Positions 36,436-44,802 of a stretch of 64,000 nt of DNA are shown piece after piece. Each line of letters starts with the position of its first letter. Position 1 is the stretch's first letter. This stretch comes from an uncultured Pirellulaceae bacterium. Lineage in GTDB: Bacteria; Planctomycetota; Planctomycetia; Pirellulales; Pirellulaceae. The stretch covers positions 124,001-188,000 of the forward strand of contig CALKGE010000006.1 of assembly GCA_938084685.1 (NCBI GenBank). Direction: 5' to 3'. Position numbers and translations under genes: made by a program. Under the pieces are notes generated by a model. The model searched no databases. It was given only the letters and a program-made list of their open reading frames with translations, and was not told the origin of the DNA.

Positions 36436-37904
36436 GAAATAACCACTCCACTCAGTTGATTTTCGAATTATCAACAACTGGTCGCACCGGCGTCCAGCTT
36501 CCTGCATGTGATGTCCCCCAGCAGGAAATCGAACAGCTGATTCCGGCAGCCCTGCTTCAATCAGAAGCTCCCGATTTGCCAGAAGTTACAGAACCGGAAG
36601 TTGTCCGCCACTTTACGAACCTGTCTACGCTGAACATGAGTGTCGATACGCACTACTATCCACTCGGCTCATGCACGATGAAATATAACCCAAAACGAAA
36701 TGAACGCATTGCTGCGTGGGATGGTTTTGCGCAACTGCATCCTTATCAAAGCGATGAGTCGGTTCAAGGTATGCTGCAGCTGTTGTGGAAACTGCAGCAG
36801 ATGTTGGGGGAAATCAGCGGACTGCCAGCCGTCTCACTGCAACCTGCTGCCGGTGCCCATGGGGAACTGGCTGCACTTATGGTCGCGGCAGCCTACTTTC
36901 ATCAACAGGGTGAAACACGATCAAAAGTTCTTGCGCCCGATAGTGCGCACGGTACCAATCCGGCCAGTGCCCGGATGGCAGGATTTGATTTTGTCACAAT
37001 CCGCAGTCAGGCAGACGGTCGCGTTGACCTCGAACACCTGAAAGAAAACCTGGGAGACGATACCGCCGTATTCATGATCACCAACCCGAGTACGCTCGGG
37101 CTCTTTGATGATCAGGTGCAGTTGATTGCCGATCTGGTACACGAGGCGGGTGGACTGATCTATCTGGACGGAGCCAATATGAATGCCATCCTGGGAATCT
37201 CTCGTCCCGGTGACTTCGGCGCAGACATGATGCACTTTAACCCGCATAAAACCTTTAGTGGGCCGCACGGCGGCGGGGGTCCTGGCGCCGGTCCGATCTG
37301 CATGACTGAAACGCTGCGTCCCTTTCTACCGAATCCTACGGTAACGTTCTGTGATGAAACCCAAACATACTACCTGGATCACGGTACTCAGGAGTCGATC
37401 GGCCGGGTGCGATCCTTCTTTGGAAATGTAGGAGTGCTGATACGAGCTTATTGTTACATCCGTACACACGGGCCAGAGGGCCTACGCCGAGTTTCAGAAA
37501 CGGCAGTGCTCAATGCCAACTACCTGCTCAGTCAGGTGAAAGGATTTCTCGGAGTCCCGCATGGTGACCGGTGTATGCACGAATTTGTTGCCAGTGCCGT
37601 CTCGGTGAAAGAGTCTACCGGCCTGAAGCAACCCGCCATGCAGATCGCAAAACGGCTGCTGGACTATGGGTTTCATCCACCCACCGTCTACTTTCCACTT
37701 ACGGTGCCCGAAGGCATGATGATGGAACCTACTGAAACAGAAAGCAAACAGACACTCGATGCATTTGCAGAAACGTTACAAACCATCCTTCAGGAACCGA
37801 TCGAGACACTGAACAATGCACCTCATTCCACTCACATTCGCCGGCCCGACGAAGTGATGGCTGCCAGACAACCAATAGTGAAATGGACAGAGACTGCGGA
37901 CTAA
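36432..37904 (+). CDS. gcvPB: Glycine dehydrogenase (decarboxylating) subunit 2
   Basis: The PLP-binding half of the split P protein. The ATG at 36432 overlaps the gcvPA stop by 4 bp and gives 490 residues. The PLP lysine is K273 in HFNPHKTFSGPHGGGGPGAGP. Conserved blocks include THYYPLGSCTMKYNPKRNE, LQPAAGAHGELAALM, DSAHGTNPASARMAGF and LDGANMNAILGISRPGDFGADM. The longer frame that begins at 36339 overlaps gcvPA without similarity. The last 22 bases overlap the start of lplA. Confidence 0.97.
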   Translation: MRNNHSTQLIFELSTTGRTGVQLPACDVPQQEIEQLIPAALLQSEAPDLPEVTEPEVVRHFTNLSTLNMSVDTHYYPLGSCTMKYNPKRNERIAAWDGFAQLHPYQSDESVQGMLQLLWKLQQMLGEISGLPAVSLQPAAGAHGELAALMVAAAYFHQQGETRSKVLAPDSAHGTNPASARMAGFDFVTIRSQADGRVDLEHLKENLGDDTAVFMITNPSTLGLFDDQVQLIADLVHEAGGLIYLDGANMNAILGISRPGDFGADMMHFNPHKTFSGPHGGGGPGAGPICMTETLRPFLPNPTVTFCDETQTYYLDHGTQESIGRVRSFFGNVGVLIRAYCYIRTHGPEGLRRVSETAVLNANYLLSQVKGFLGVPHGDRCMHEFVASAVSVKESTGLKQPAMQIAKRLLDYGFHPPTVYFPLTVPEGMMMEPTETESKQTLDAFAETLQTILQEPIETLNNAPHSTHIRRPDEVMAARQPIVKWTETAD

Positions 37905-38650
37905 ACCTGAAGTCAATTCTTCTGGTAGAAGATCAGCCAACCACCGGCTCCTGGAATATGGCCATCGATGATGCGCTGTTAAACGCCGACCTGCCAGCTC
38001 AAACAGCCGTCCTGCGACTCTACCAGTGGAAACCCGCCTGCACTTCACTCGGTTACTTTCAGCCTCTGCAGCAACGCCAGTCCCACCAGGCTTCTGCGCA
38101 CACCGATTGCATTCGACGCGCAAGTGGTGGAGGCGCCATTGTTCATGACCATGAGCTGACCTACAGCTTTGTCTTCCCATTGCACCAGCTGACCAGTGCC
38201 CAAATAAGCGGCGTCTATGACCTCTTCCACGATTCACTGATCCGACTCTTCCAAGGTCTCGGAATTTCCGCAACAAAGTGTGTCGACCCGCCAGCCGTCC
38301 CCAAAGGGGAACAACCATTTTTGTGTTTTCAACGACGTGCTCCAGGTGACGTCCTGATACACCAATTCAAGGTGGTGGGAAGTGCCCAACGACGTAATCG
38401 AACTCATGTGCTGCAACATGGCAGCATTCTGCTGAAACAATCTACGGCAGCACCAGAACTACCAGGGATCCTGGAATTGACCCATGTCGATCTGACATCG
38501 CTCGACTGGGTTACCAATTGGCTTGCCGATTTGTCCGACATTTTTCAGTGTCAGATTTCCAGCTACTCATTGACATATGAACAGCTAAAAATGGCAGATA
38601 AGGTAGAAAAAGAACGATTTCTCAACCAGAAATGGCTTCAAAGACGATGA
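37883..38650 (+). CDS. Lipoate-protein ligase A family protein
   Basis: A 255-residue BPL/LplA-fold protein. Key motifs are WNMAIDDALL, RRASGGGAIVHDHELTYSF (78-96) with the lipoyl-AMP loop, and the lysine K163 in HQFKVVGSAQRRNRTHVLQHGSIL. It begins inside the 3' end of gcvPB (22-bp overlap), so it is part of the glycine-cleavage operon; by inference it loads lipoate onto GcvH. It could be an LplA ligase or a LipM/LipL-type octanoyltransferase, and sequence alone does not decide. A weak hairpin (38658-38675) follows. Confidence 0.85.
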   Translation: MDRDCGLNLKSILLVEDQPTTGSWNMAIDDALLNADLPAQTAVLRLYQWKPACTSLGYFQPLQQRQSHQASAHTDCIRRASGGGAIVHDHELTYSFVFPLHQLTSAQISGVYDLFHDSLIRLFQGLGISATKCVDPPAVPKGEQPFLCFQRRAPGDVLIHQFKVVGSAQRRNRTHVLQHGSILLKQSTAAPELPGILELTHVDLTSLDWVTNWLADLSDIFQCQISSYSLTYEQLKMADKVEKERFLNQKWLQRR

Positions 38651-38988
38651 ATCAATACCCCTTACTCTGAGGGGGATAAGATTTGACCCGACTTTAGCCT
38701 TCTGATAGTATTCCTTAAGTGTCGCTAGTATTTTTATTCTTCGTTCTGGAGAAAAAGCTGGGCACGGTAATCGGAGTTGGCGATTTATAGTACTGCATTA
38801 AAGTACTCCTTGGAAATCCACCGCTGGATTCGGTTGCTGCGAATATCTACCAAATATACATTTTTTTTCTGTGGATGTTTGCCAATAATAGTTGTGACAC
38901 GTGAAAGACATTCATCGTCATTAGTTGACAAACCAATTCTCTACTCGGATTTATATTATTGTTCGGTAAGTCAATTGACGGGTGAGCG
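38651..38988. other. 338-bp intergenic region between lplA and the FHA gene
   Basis: I see no protein gene. A five-base-pair CCCCT/AGGGG hairpin lies at 38658-38675, just after lplA, without a proper T-tract. A TTGACA box at 38925-38930 is followed by A/T-rich TATATTAT sequence near 38952-38959, with a spacer too long for a confident promoter. The region is A/T-rich compared with its neighbours. Confidence 0.4.
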
Positions 38989-39672
38989 ATGAAGGCCAAG
39001 TTAAAAGTACTCAAAGGCCCTAGCAAGGGTAAAGAAATCAGTATTCCTGTCGCCAAGTTTTTCATTGGCCGGGGGGAAGATTGTCATTTGCGCCCCAAAA
39101 GTGACGCGATTAGTCGCCATCACTGCGCCATTATCATTTCTGACTATCAGGTCGCAATTAAAGACTTCGGTAGTAAGAACGGTACGTTTGTTAATAACAA
39201 GCGAGTCGAGAATGTTGCCATTCTGAATAACGGTGACCAATTAGTTATCGGCCCACTCTCTTTTGAACTTGTTCTGGACCACAGTCTGGGAGGAACAAAG
39301 AAACCCAAGGTTCAGGGAATCGCAGACGTTGCAAAACGAAGCGCTGGTAAGGCCAAGGAAATCGACAGTCAGTGTGACGATAGTATCGCCGGCTGGCTGG
39401 AAGAGTCGTTATTTGCTGATTCCGACATGAATACATCCGACACGGTGACTCGTCAGTTTGTGCTGGAAGATACCGGAACGTTTGCTAAAGAACAGGAGCA
39501 GCGGGAACAGCAGGAGCAGCAGGAAGGCGAAGACGCTGAAAATCTGGAAGACTCCGGGAAACGTACTAAACGTAAGCCTATGAAGCTGCCAGAACGCCCT
39601 TCCTCCAAGGAGGAAGCAGAAGATTCCACCTCGGCCGCTTCGGACATGCTGCGACGGTATTTCAATCGCTAA
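38989..39672 (+). CDS. FHA domain protein
   Basis: A 227-residue protein with an N-terminal forkhead-associated domain (residues about 20-95): FFIGRGEDCHLRPKSDAISRHHCAIII, DFGSKNGTFVNNKRV and LNNGDQLVIGPLSFEL. The GR, SRHH and NGT residues that contact phosphothreonine are all present, so it should bind phosphopeptides. The remaining 130 residues are low-complexity, with an acidic Gln/Glu stretch (EQEQREQQEQQEGEDAENLED), a Lys/Arg patch and DMLRRYFNR at the end. No kinase is adjacent, so its partner cannot be named. Confidence 0.88.
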   Translation: MKAKLKVLKGPSKGKEISIPVAKFFIGRGEDCHLRPKSDAISRHHCAIIISDYQVAIKDFGSKNGTFVNNKRVENVAILNNGDQLVIGPLSFELVLDHSLGGTKKPKVQGIADVAKRSAGKAKEIDSQCDDSIAGWLEESLFADSDMNTSDTVTRQFVLEDTGTFAKEQEQREQQEQQEGEDAENLEDSGKRTKRKPMKLPERPSSKEEAEDSTSAASDMLRRYFNR

Positions 39673-40144
39673 GTATTTCCGCCACACCAGAGTGAATTTG
39701 CAGATCACGCTTCACTCGAATTCTCTTCTCAACCGACCGAAATCGTTGTAAGAATGGGGAATCCAGGCATTCTGGCCGCTTATCTTCACACTTGTTCGAT
39801 TTCGAAAAACCATCTGTTTCTCACACGATATCTCTAAGTGATCAAACAGGCCCTGCCTTTAAAAACGCTTGGTTTGAAGGCTTTTCGGGTGTCGGCTGTG
39901 GCCTCATAACCGGAAATATCCCCCACACAGTAATCTTTCCTCAAACCGTAAACTTTGACAAAACCATCCAGTTTTCCTAATCGTTACATCTTTTCTCTCT
40001 TATCTCTCCTGCCTAACAGGAAAACAGGTGGAATCATTGGGGTACCCGCCAGTTAATTCGTTTTGTGGCGGGCAGGAAACAATGCGAATCCTAATATCCT
40101 GAAATCCTGAAATCCAAGTCATAAACAAACAGGGAGAGAATCAA
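39673..40144. other. 472-bp intergenic region upstream of the small protein gene
   Basis: No convincing gene. It contains a TTGACA box (39955-39960), a 7-bp inverted repeat CCCGCCA/TGGCGGG (around 40046-40075, long loop), a pyrimidine-rich run near 39985-40015, and two direct copies of ATCCTGAA just ahead of the next gene (around 40096-40113). These may form the promoter and structured leader of the gene at 40145. Confidence 0.4.
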
Positions 40145-40387
40145 ATGAGTTATTTAGACGACACCCAAGCAACCCCAGTACTGGACAATCCTGACACGGC
40201 CGTCCTGACAGAAACAGAACGCCGACGCAAAATTGACCCTACAACCTGCGAACGCGATTATTCCATCGATGAACGCGAATTCATGCAGGCCATGGAACAG
40301 TACAAGCGTCAGAGCGGACGTAACTTCCCAACCTGCAGTGAAGTTTTGGAAGTCGTACGTAACCTCGGTTACAACAAGACTGCTTAA
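40145..40387 (+). CDS. Small hypothetical protein, 80 residues
   Basis: The frame has a good ribosome site (AGGGAGAG ahead of the ATG) and coding-like composition. The protein is hydrophilic and probably helical in its C-terminal half: [42 protein letters not shown]. The C-terminal [19 protein letters not shown] segment looks like a small conserved domain that I associate, from memory, with short planctomycete proteins of unknown function. It has one Cys, no signal and no membrane segment. It stands alone between two intergenic stretches of several hundred bases. Confidence 0.75.
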   Translation: MSYLDDTQATPVLDNPDTAVLTETERRRKIDPTTCERDYSIDEREFMQAMEQYKRQSGRNFPTCSEVLEVVRNLGYNKTA

Positions 40388-40664
40388 CTTAAGCAGACTC
40401 AATACTTGAGTGAGGATCTGAATGTCAGAGGGTACGTTTGCGACGGTACCTACACCTCGGCTGGAACCAGGTGATAACGGGTGTTCTTACAGGGAAGTGT
40501 GATAGAAACCGAGTCTGACTTTGCAGAAGCCATGGAAGGCGCACTCTTGTAAATGGCCTTGTTTGGCCCTATCAAAACCGCTAATCTTTCACTCCGGCCA
40601 TATCTCAAGCGGCAAATCGGAGTACCTGTCTGGGAGATCCTGATAGGTTAGAAAAGGTTGGCAG

Positions 40665-41423
40665 ATGGTTCATCAAATCACAAATTCACTCACGGTCACC
40701 ACACTCCGTCTATGGATGTTGTTCATGGTGACCGCGTCGTTAATCCTTTCCGGATGTGGTCACAACCCCGCCAGTCGCTGGAATTCAGAAGGCGTGAAAC
40801 TCTTTGGGTCAGGGCAATTCACTAAAGCCATCGAGCGATTTCAGTATGCGTTAGGTACGGACCAAAAGAACGCCGATGCCTATTACAATCTGGCAGCCAC
40901 GTATCACCAAATGGGTTTGAACAGTAACGATCAAGGATTTCTCAAGGAATCAGAAGCCCTCTATAACCGCTGCCTGGACTTCGACAGTGACCACACCGAT
41001 TGCCACCGAGGCCTCGCCGTGCTACTTGTTCAAACCGATCGTAAAGAGAAGGCGTTCACCCTATTGAATAATTGGGTACAGGATAAACCTCACCTATCAG
41101 CTCCCCGAGTCGAATTGGCACGCATCTACGGGGAATTTGGAGATGATCAGGCTGCCCGAGTTCATTTGGAAAAAGCTTGTGCGATTGACAAGAACGATGC
41201 GCGAGCCTGGAAAGCCCTGGCCGCACTCAATGAATCGGAAGGCCATAAGGAAGTTGCATTGGCACAATACCAGCGATCCCATCTGCTGGATAACCAGCAA
41301 TCTCAATTATCAACGAGAATTGCCTCACTCAAACAACAAATACGTACGGCACGTGCAAACCCAACAACCAATCCTGGAAATGTAAATGTCGCCGACGAGG
41401 AGCTTTCCCGCGGACGTTATTAA
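40665..41423 (+). CDS. TPR-repeat lipoprotein
   Basis: A 252-residue protein with a lipoprotein signal peptide ending LILSGC (Cys31). At least four tetratricopeptide units follow (WNSEGVKLFGSGQFTKAIERFQYALGTDQKNADAYYNLAATYHQMG, LYNRCLDFDSDHTDCHRGLAVLLVQ, PRVELARIYGEFGDDQAARVHLEKACAIDKNDARAWKALAAL). It is probably anchored in a membrane facing the periplasm as a scaffold. The last 30 residues are Asn/Thr-rich and probably disordered. serC follows 137 bp downstream. Confidence 0.82.
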   Translation: MVHQITNSLTVTTLRLWMLFMVTASLILSGCGHNPASRWNSEGVKLFGSGQFTKAIERFQYALGTDQKNADAYYNLAATYHQMGLNSNDQGFLKESEALYNRCLDFDSDHTDCHRGLAVLLVQTDRKEKAFTLLNNWVQDKPHLSAPRVELARIYGEFGDDQAARVHLEKACAIDKNDARAWKALAALNESEGHKEVALAQYQRSHLLDNQQSQLSTRIASLKQQIRTARANPTTNPGNVNVADEELSRGRY

Positions 41424-41560
41424 TCGTCCTCCTTTCTTCCATCAGGGAATTTCAGCAGTCTGGTAGACTGTTCCTGATTCGGGTGTGTACAGAGTGCTCA
41501 GTTGGGCATAAAATCGCGGTTTACCCCGTAGCTTTTAAAGCAACTATTAGCACCCAAACC

Positions 41561-42661
41561 ATGACTACTGCAAATCGCACCTATAACTTCAGTGCTGGTC
41601 CAGCCACCATCCCGCTTCAGGTTCTTGAACAAATCCAGCAGGAGCTTCTGAATTTTAATGGCTGCGGGGCAAGTATCATGGAAATCAGCCACCGCAGTAC
41701 AACCTTCATGGAAGTTCTCGATTCCGCTCGCGCCGGGATCAAAACTTTACTGGGAATTGGCGATTCGCATGAAGTGCTTTTTTTGCAGGGAGGCAGCCGA
41801 CTCCAGTTTTCCATGATCCCCATGAATCTCCTACGTGACGCGGAAGACCGAGCGGCATACATTGTGTCAGGTGCCTGGAGTCAGAAGGCGTATGACGAAG
41901 CTCTCGGCGCGGGACATATCGACTTGGCCTGGTCTGGTAAAGAAGCCAACTTCAATACACTGCCATCGAGCAGCGACCTGCAGCTTCCGAATGATCCGAC
42001 ATTTTTATACTATGCCTCCAACGAAACGATTCACGGAATTCAATTCCAGCAGGAGCTCGACGTTCCTGACGTTCCGTTGGTTTGTGATGCTTCCTCCGAT
42101 TTCCTGTCGCGGCCAATTGATATGCAACGCCATGGAATTGTCTATGCCTGTGCCCAAAAGAATGCCGGACCGGCTGGCGTCACGATCGTCGTGATTCGCA
42201 AAGACCTGCTTGATCGCAGCCGAGACGACCTGCCAGGTTATCTGAATTACAAAACGCATGCCGCGCAGAATTCAATGTTCAATACTCCACCGACGTTTGG
42301 CATCTACGTAGTCGATTTGATTTGCAAATGGCTTCTCAATGAAATGGGGGGGCTGGAGCAAATGGCTGAGTACAACCAGGAGAAAGCTGCAATCATCTAT
42401 GAGGTCATAGACCAGCATAGTGACATGTATTTGGGACATGCTGTCAAAGAGCACCGTTCCCTGATGAATATCGCGTTTAACCTCTCAGAAGACAACCTGA
42501 CTTCCCGATTTCTGGAAGAGGCAGCACAGCAGGGACTTTCGAGTCTGAAAGGACATCGCAGCGTTGGAGGTGTTCGTGCTTCTGTCTATAACGCTATGCC
42601 TCGCGAAGGAGTTATAGCTCTTCGCGATTTCATGAAGTCGTTCTATACTCAAAATAGCTGA
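41561..42661 (+). CDS. serC: Phosphoserine aminotransferase
   Basis: A PLP enzyme that converts 3-phosphohydroxypyruvate to phosphoserine with glutamate. The ATG at 41561 (MTTANRTYNFSAGPATIP) gives 366 residues; upstream codons in frame do not match. Conserved blocks are FSAGPATIP, MEISHRSTTFMEV, FLQGGSRLQFSMIPMNLL, CDASSDFLSRPID and the PLP lysine in YACAQKNAGPAGVTIVVI. The C terminus has GHRSVGGVRASVYNAMP. serA lies 79 bp downstream, so the two steps of serine synthesis are paired; no serB is present. Confidence 0.96.
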   Translation: MTTANRTYNFSAGPATIPLQVLEQIQQELLNFNGCGASIMEISHRSTTFMEVLDSARAGIKTLLGIGDSHEVLFLQGGSRLQFSMIPMNLLRDAEDRAAYIVSGAWSQKAYDEALGAGHIDLAWSGKEANFNTLPSSSDLQLPNDPTFLYYASNETIHGIQFQQELDVPDVPLVCDASSDFLSRPIDMQRHGIVYACAQKNAGPAGVTIVVIRKDLLDRSRDDLPGYLNYKTHAAQNSMFNTPPTFGIYVVDLICKWLLNEMGGLEQMAEYNQEKAAIIYEVIDQHSDMYLGHAVKEHRSLMNIAFNLSEDNLTSRFLEEAAQQGLSSLKGHRSVGGVRASVYNAMPREGVIALRDFMKSFYTQNS

Positions 42662-42740
42662 AACGGCGGTACGTAGATGGCAGACAACTCACTGCTTTAT
42701 CTACTTCTGTAATCCCCCAACCCCTGGTTGAAGTAAACCT

Positions 42741-44366
42741 ATGCCTAAAATCATCGTCCTCGACAATATCGCTCAGGAAGGTCTCGACCTTCTGGAACAG
42801 TCTGCCGGCATTGAATATGTTGTTCAGACTGGCCTGAAAGGTGAGGAGCTCAAAGCTGCCTTACAACAAGCCGATGGCGCGATCTGCCGTAGCGGGGTCA
42901 CGCTTTCGGAAGATGTACTCGAGGGAAATACCCGACTGAAAGTCATTGTCCGAGCTGGGGTTGGAACGGACAACATCGACAAACCAGCGGCAACTCGTCA
43001 GGGAATCATTGTCATGAATACCCCGACCGGAAATACGCTGAGTACTGCTGAACATGCGATGACATTGATGTTGGCTCTAAGTCGCAATGTGGCCCCCGCG
43101 TTTCAAAGCCTTCGCGAAGGACGTTGGGACCGTAAAGCCTACATGGGCTCACAACTTTCTGGGAAAACATTAGGCGTGGTCGGTCTGGGAAGGATTGGAC
43201 AGGAGGTGGCCAAACGAGCTCAGGCGTTCCAGATGGACATGCTGGGATACGACCCGTTTCTAACTTCCGAACAGGCTTCCAAACTGGGTATCGAGTTATG
43301 CGAAACGGTTGACGAAATGTTGCCGCGCGTTGATTACCTCTCGGTACACACACCACTCACCCCTCAGACCAAAGGGCTCATCGGTCCCTCTCAGCTATCG
43401 CTTCTCAAGCCTGGAGCACGCCTGATTAACTGTGCTCGAGGAGGTATCTATGATGAAGCCGCGTTGGCGCAAGGACTTGATGACGGAGTAATCGCCGGAG
43501 TCGCACTGGATGTTTTTGAATCAGAGCCTTGTACGGACAGTCCGCTATTTCAAAAAGCGGGCGTCATTTGTACTCCGCATCTGGGAGCCTCAACAGAAGA
43601 AGCACAAACTCAAGTCGCCGTGGAAGCTGTCGAATTAGCTGTCAATTTCCTCACAACCGGCGCCGTCCGACACGCAGTGAATGTCGCTGCCATCGACCCT
43701 AAAACACTCGAATCACTGGCGGGCTATCTGGAACTGTCCTATCGCATGGGCATCTTCCTCGACCAGTGGGATGAAGGAGGAGTACAGTCGGTAAAAATTG
43801 AATACCGAGGGCAGGTGGCAGAACAGGACACCAAGTTACTGACAGCCTCTGTGTGTGCGGGACTTCTTAAGGAAGCACTTGACGAATCAGTCAACATCGT
43901 GAACTCACAAATGTTACTCAAGGAACGTGGTATCGAAATCAGTGAAGTCCACTCGAGTGAAATGGGGGCCTTCGCTTCGTCAATGACAGTCACCCTGACA
44001 ACCGACAAAGGAACTTACACGGCCGGAGGCACTGTCTTTGGTAACAACATGCCTCGTCTTATCAGACTGGATGATATGAGATTGGAGTCCTATCTGGATG
44101 GGAATATGCTGATCTTCGTCCATGACGACCTCCCTGGAATCATTGGACATATGGGAACAACGTTGGGCACACGCAACATCAACATCGCGCAGATGTCTGT
44201 CGGACGCCCTCTCGATGCCCAACCGGGTGGTCGAGCCATTGGTGTTCTGAATCTGGATAGCATCCCCTCGTCCGAAGCAACCAGTGACCTGGCCTCGCAG
44301 GAAGGAATCAAGTCGGTCAAGAGTATCGAATTACCGTCGGCTGGTGAAAAACCACCCTGGATGTAA
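42741..44366 (+). CDS. serA: D-3-phosphoglycerate dehydrogenase
   Basis: The first committed step of serine synthesis, NAD-dependent oxidation of 3-phosphoglycerate. At 541 residues it is the long form with an intervening and an ACT domain. The Rossmann motif is VVGLGRIGQEVAKRAQ. Catalytic residues are the Arg in NCARGGIYDEAAL, the Glu in DVFESEP and the His in CTPHLGASTEEAQ. The C-terminal ACT domain (MLIFVHDDLPGIIGHMGTTLGTRNINIAQMSVGR) suggests allosteric control by serine. It is paired with serC, and the operon could feed glycine to the nearby gcv genes. Confidence 0.96.
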   Translation: MPKIIVLDNIAQEGLDLLEQSAGIEYVVQTGLKGEELKAALQQADGAICRSGVTLSEDVLEGNTRLKVIVRAGVGTDNIDKPAATRQGIIVMNTPTGNTLSTAEHAMTLMLALSRNVAPAFQSLREGRWDRKAYMGSQLSGKTLGVVGLGRIGQEVAKRAQAFQMDMLGYDPFLTSEQASKLGIELCETVDEMLPRVDYLSVHTPLTPQTKGLIGPSQLSLLKPGARLINCARGGIYDEAALAQGLDDGVIAGVALDVFESEPCTDSPLFQKAGVICTPHLGASTEEAQTQVAVEAVELAVNFLTTGAVRHAVNVAAIDPKTLESLAGYLELSYRMGIFLDQWDEGGVQSVKIEYRGQVAEQDTKLLTASVCAGLLKEALDESVNIVNSQMLLKERGIEISEVHSSEMGAFASSMTVTLTTDKGTYTAGGTVFGNNMPRLIRLDDMRLESYLDGNMLIFVHDDLPGIIGHMGTTLGTRNINIAQMSVGRPLDAQPGGRAIGVLNLDSIPSSEATSDLASQEGIKSVKSIELPSAGEKPPWM

Positions 44367-44802
44367 ATCAGACTGCTCAATTGCCAAAGGGTTATCTCGG
44401 GTTTACCGGTCGAAACCGTTCGGTCCCGCAGCCAAACCCGTCATAATTCAGAAAAATCCGTTCCAGCCCTGATGCTGTTGCACTCTGATACGCATCGGCA
44501 CTGATCGAGCAAAGTACCAGTTGGCCTGTGCACTAAGAATCGGCAATCCGACCTGGTGATAATTCCTCCCTCATGTTTTCTGGGTAGGGAATTCAACGGA
44601 CCTGGCATCAAGGCTGCAGGAAGACTGGTAAACCAATGAAACTGCCGTCAATGCAAAGTTACCCTGGCCTCACTCTACCCGTTTCAGTGGTTCCAAGTCT
44701 TGGAAGTGGCGGATATGATAACCAATTAAGCCCCTGTTCAGTGATTCTGTCTTCAGGGATTTTCCGCACTGCAACTCAAAAACAGACTTCGACGACGAAC
44801 CT
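44367..44802. other. 436-bp intergenic region between serA and alaS
   Basis: No protein gene is seen. Just after serA there is a 7-bp CGGGTTT/AAACCCG inverted repeat (44398-44404 and 44434-44440) enclosing a smaller ACCG/CGGT pair. This could be a terminator stem, though it lacks a T-tract. A TATGAT box at 44714-44719, about 85 bases before alaS, is a weak promoter candidate. No T-box motif is apparent. Confidence 0.4.

Noticed and set aside
44367..44802. Possible T-box leader before alaS
   Set aside because: No recognisable T-box sequence, specifier loop or terminator/antiterminator pair.
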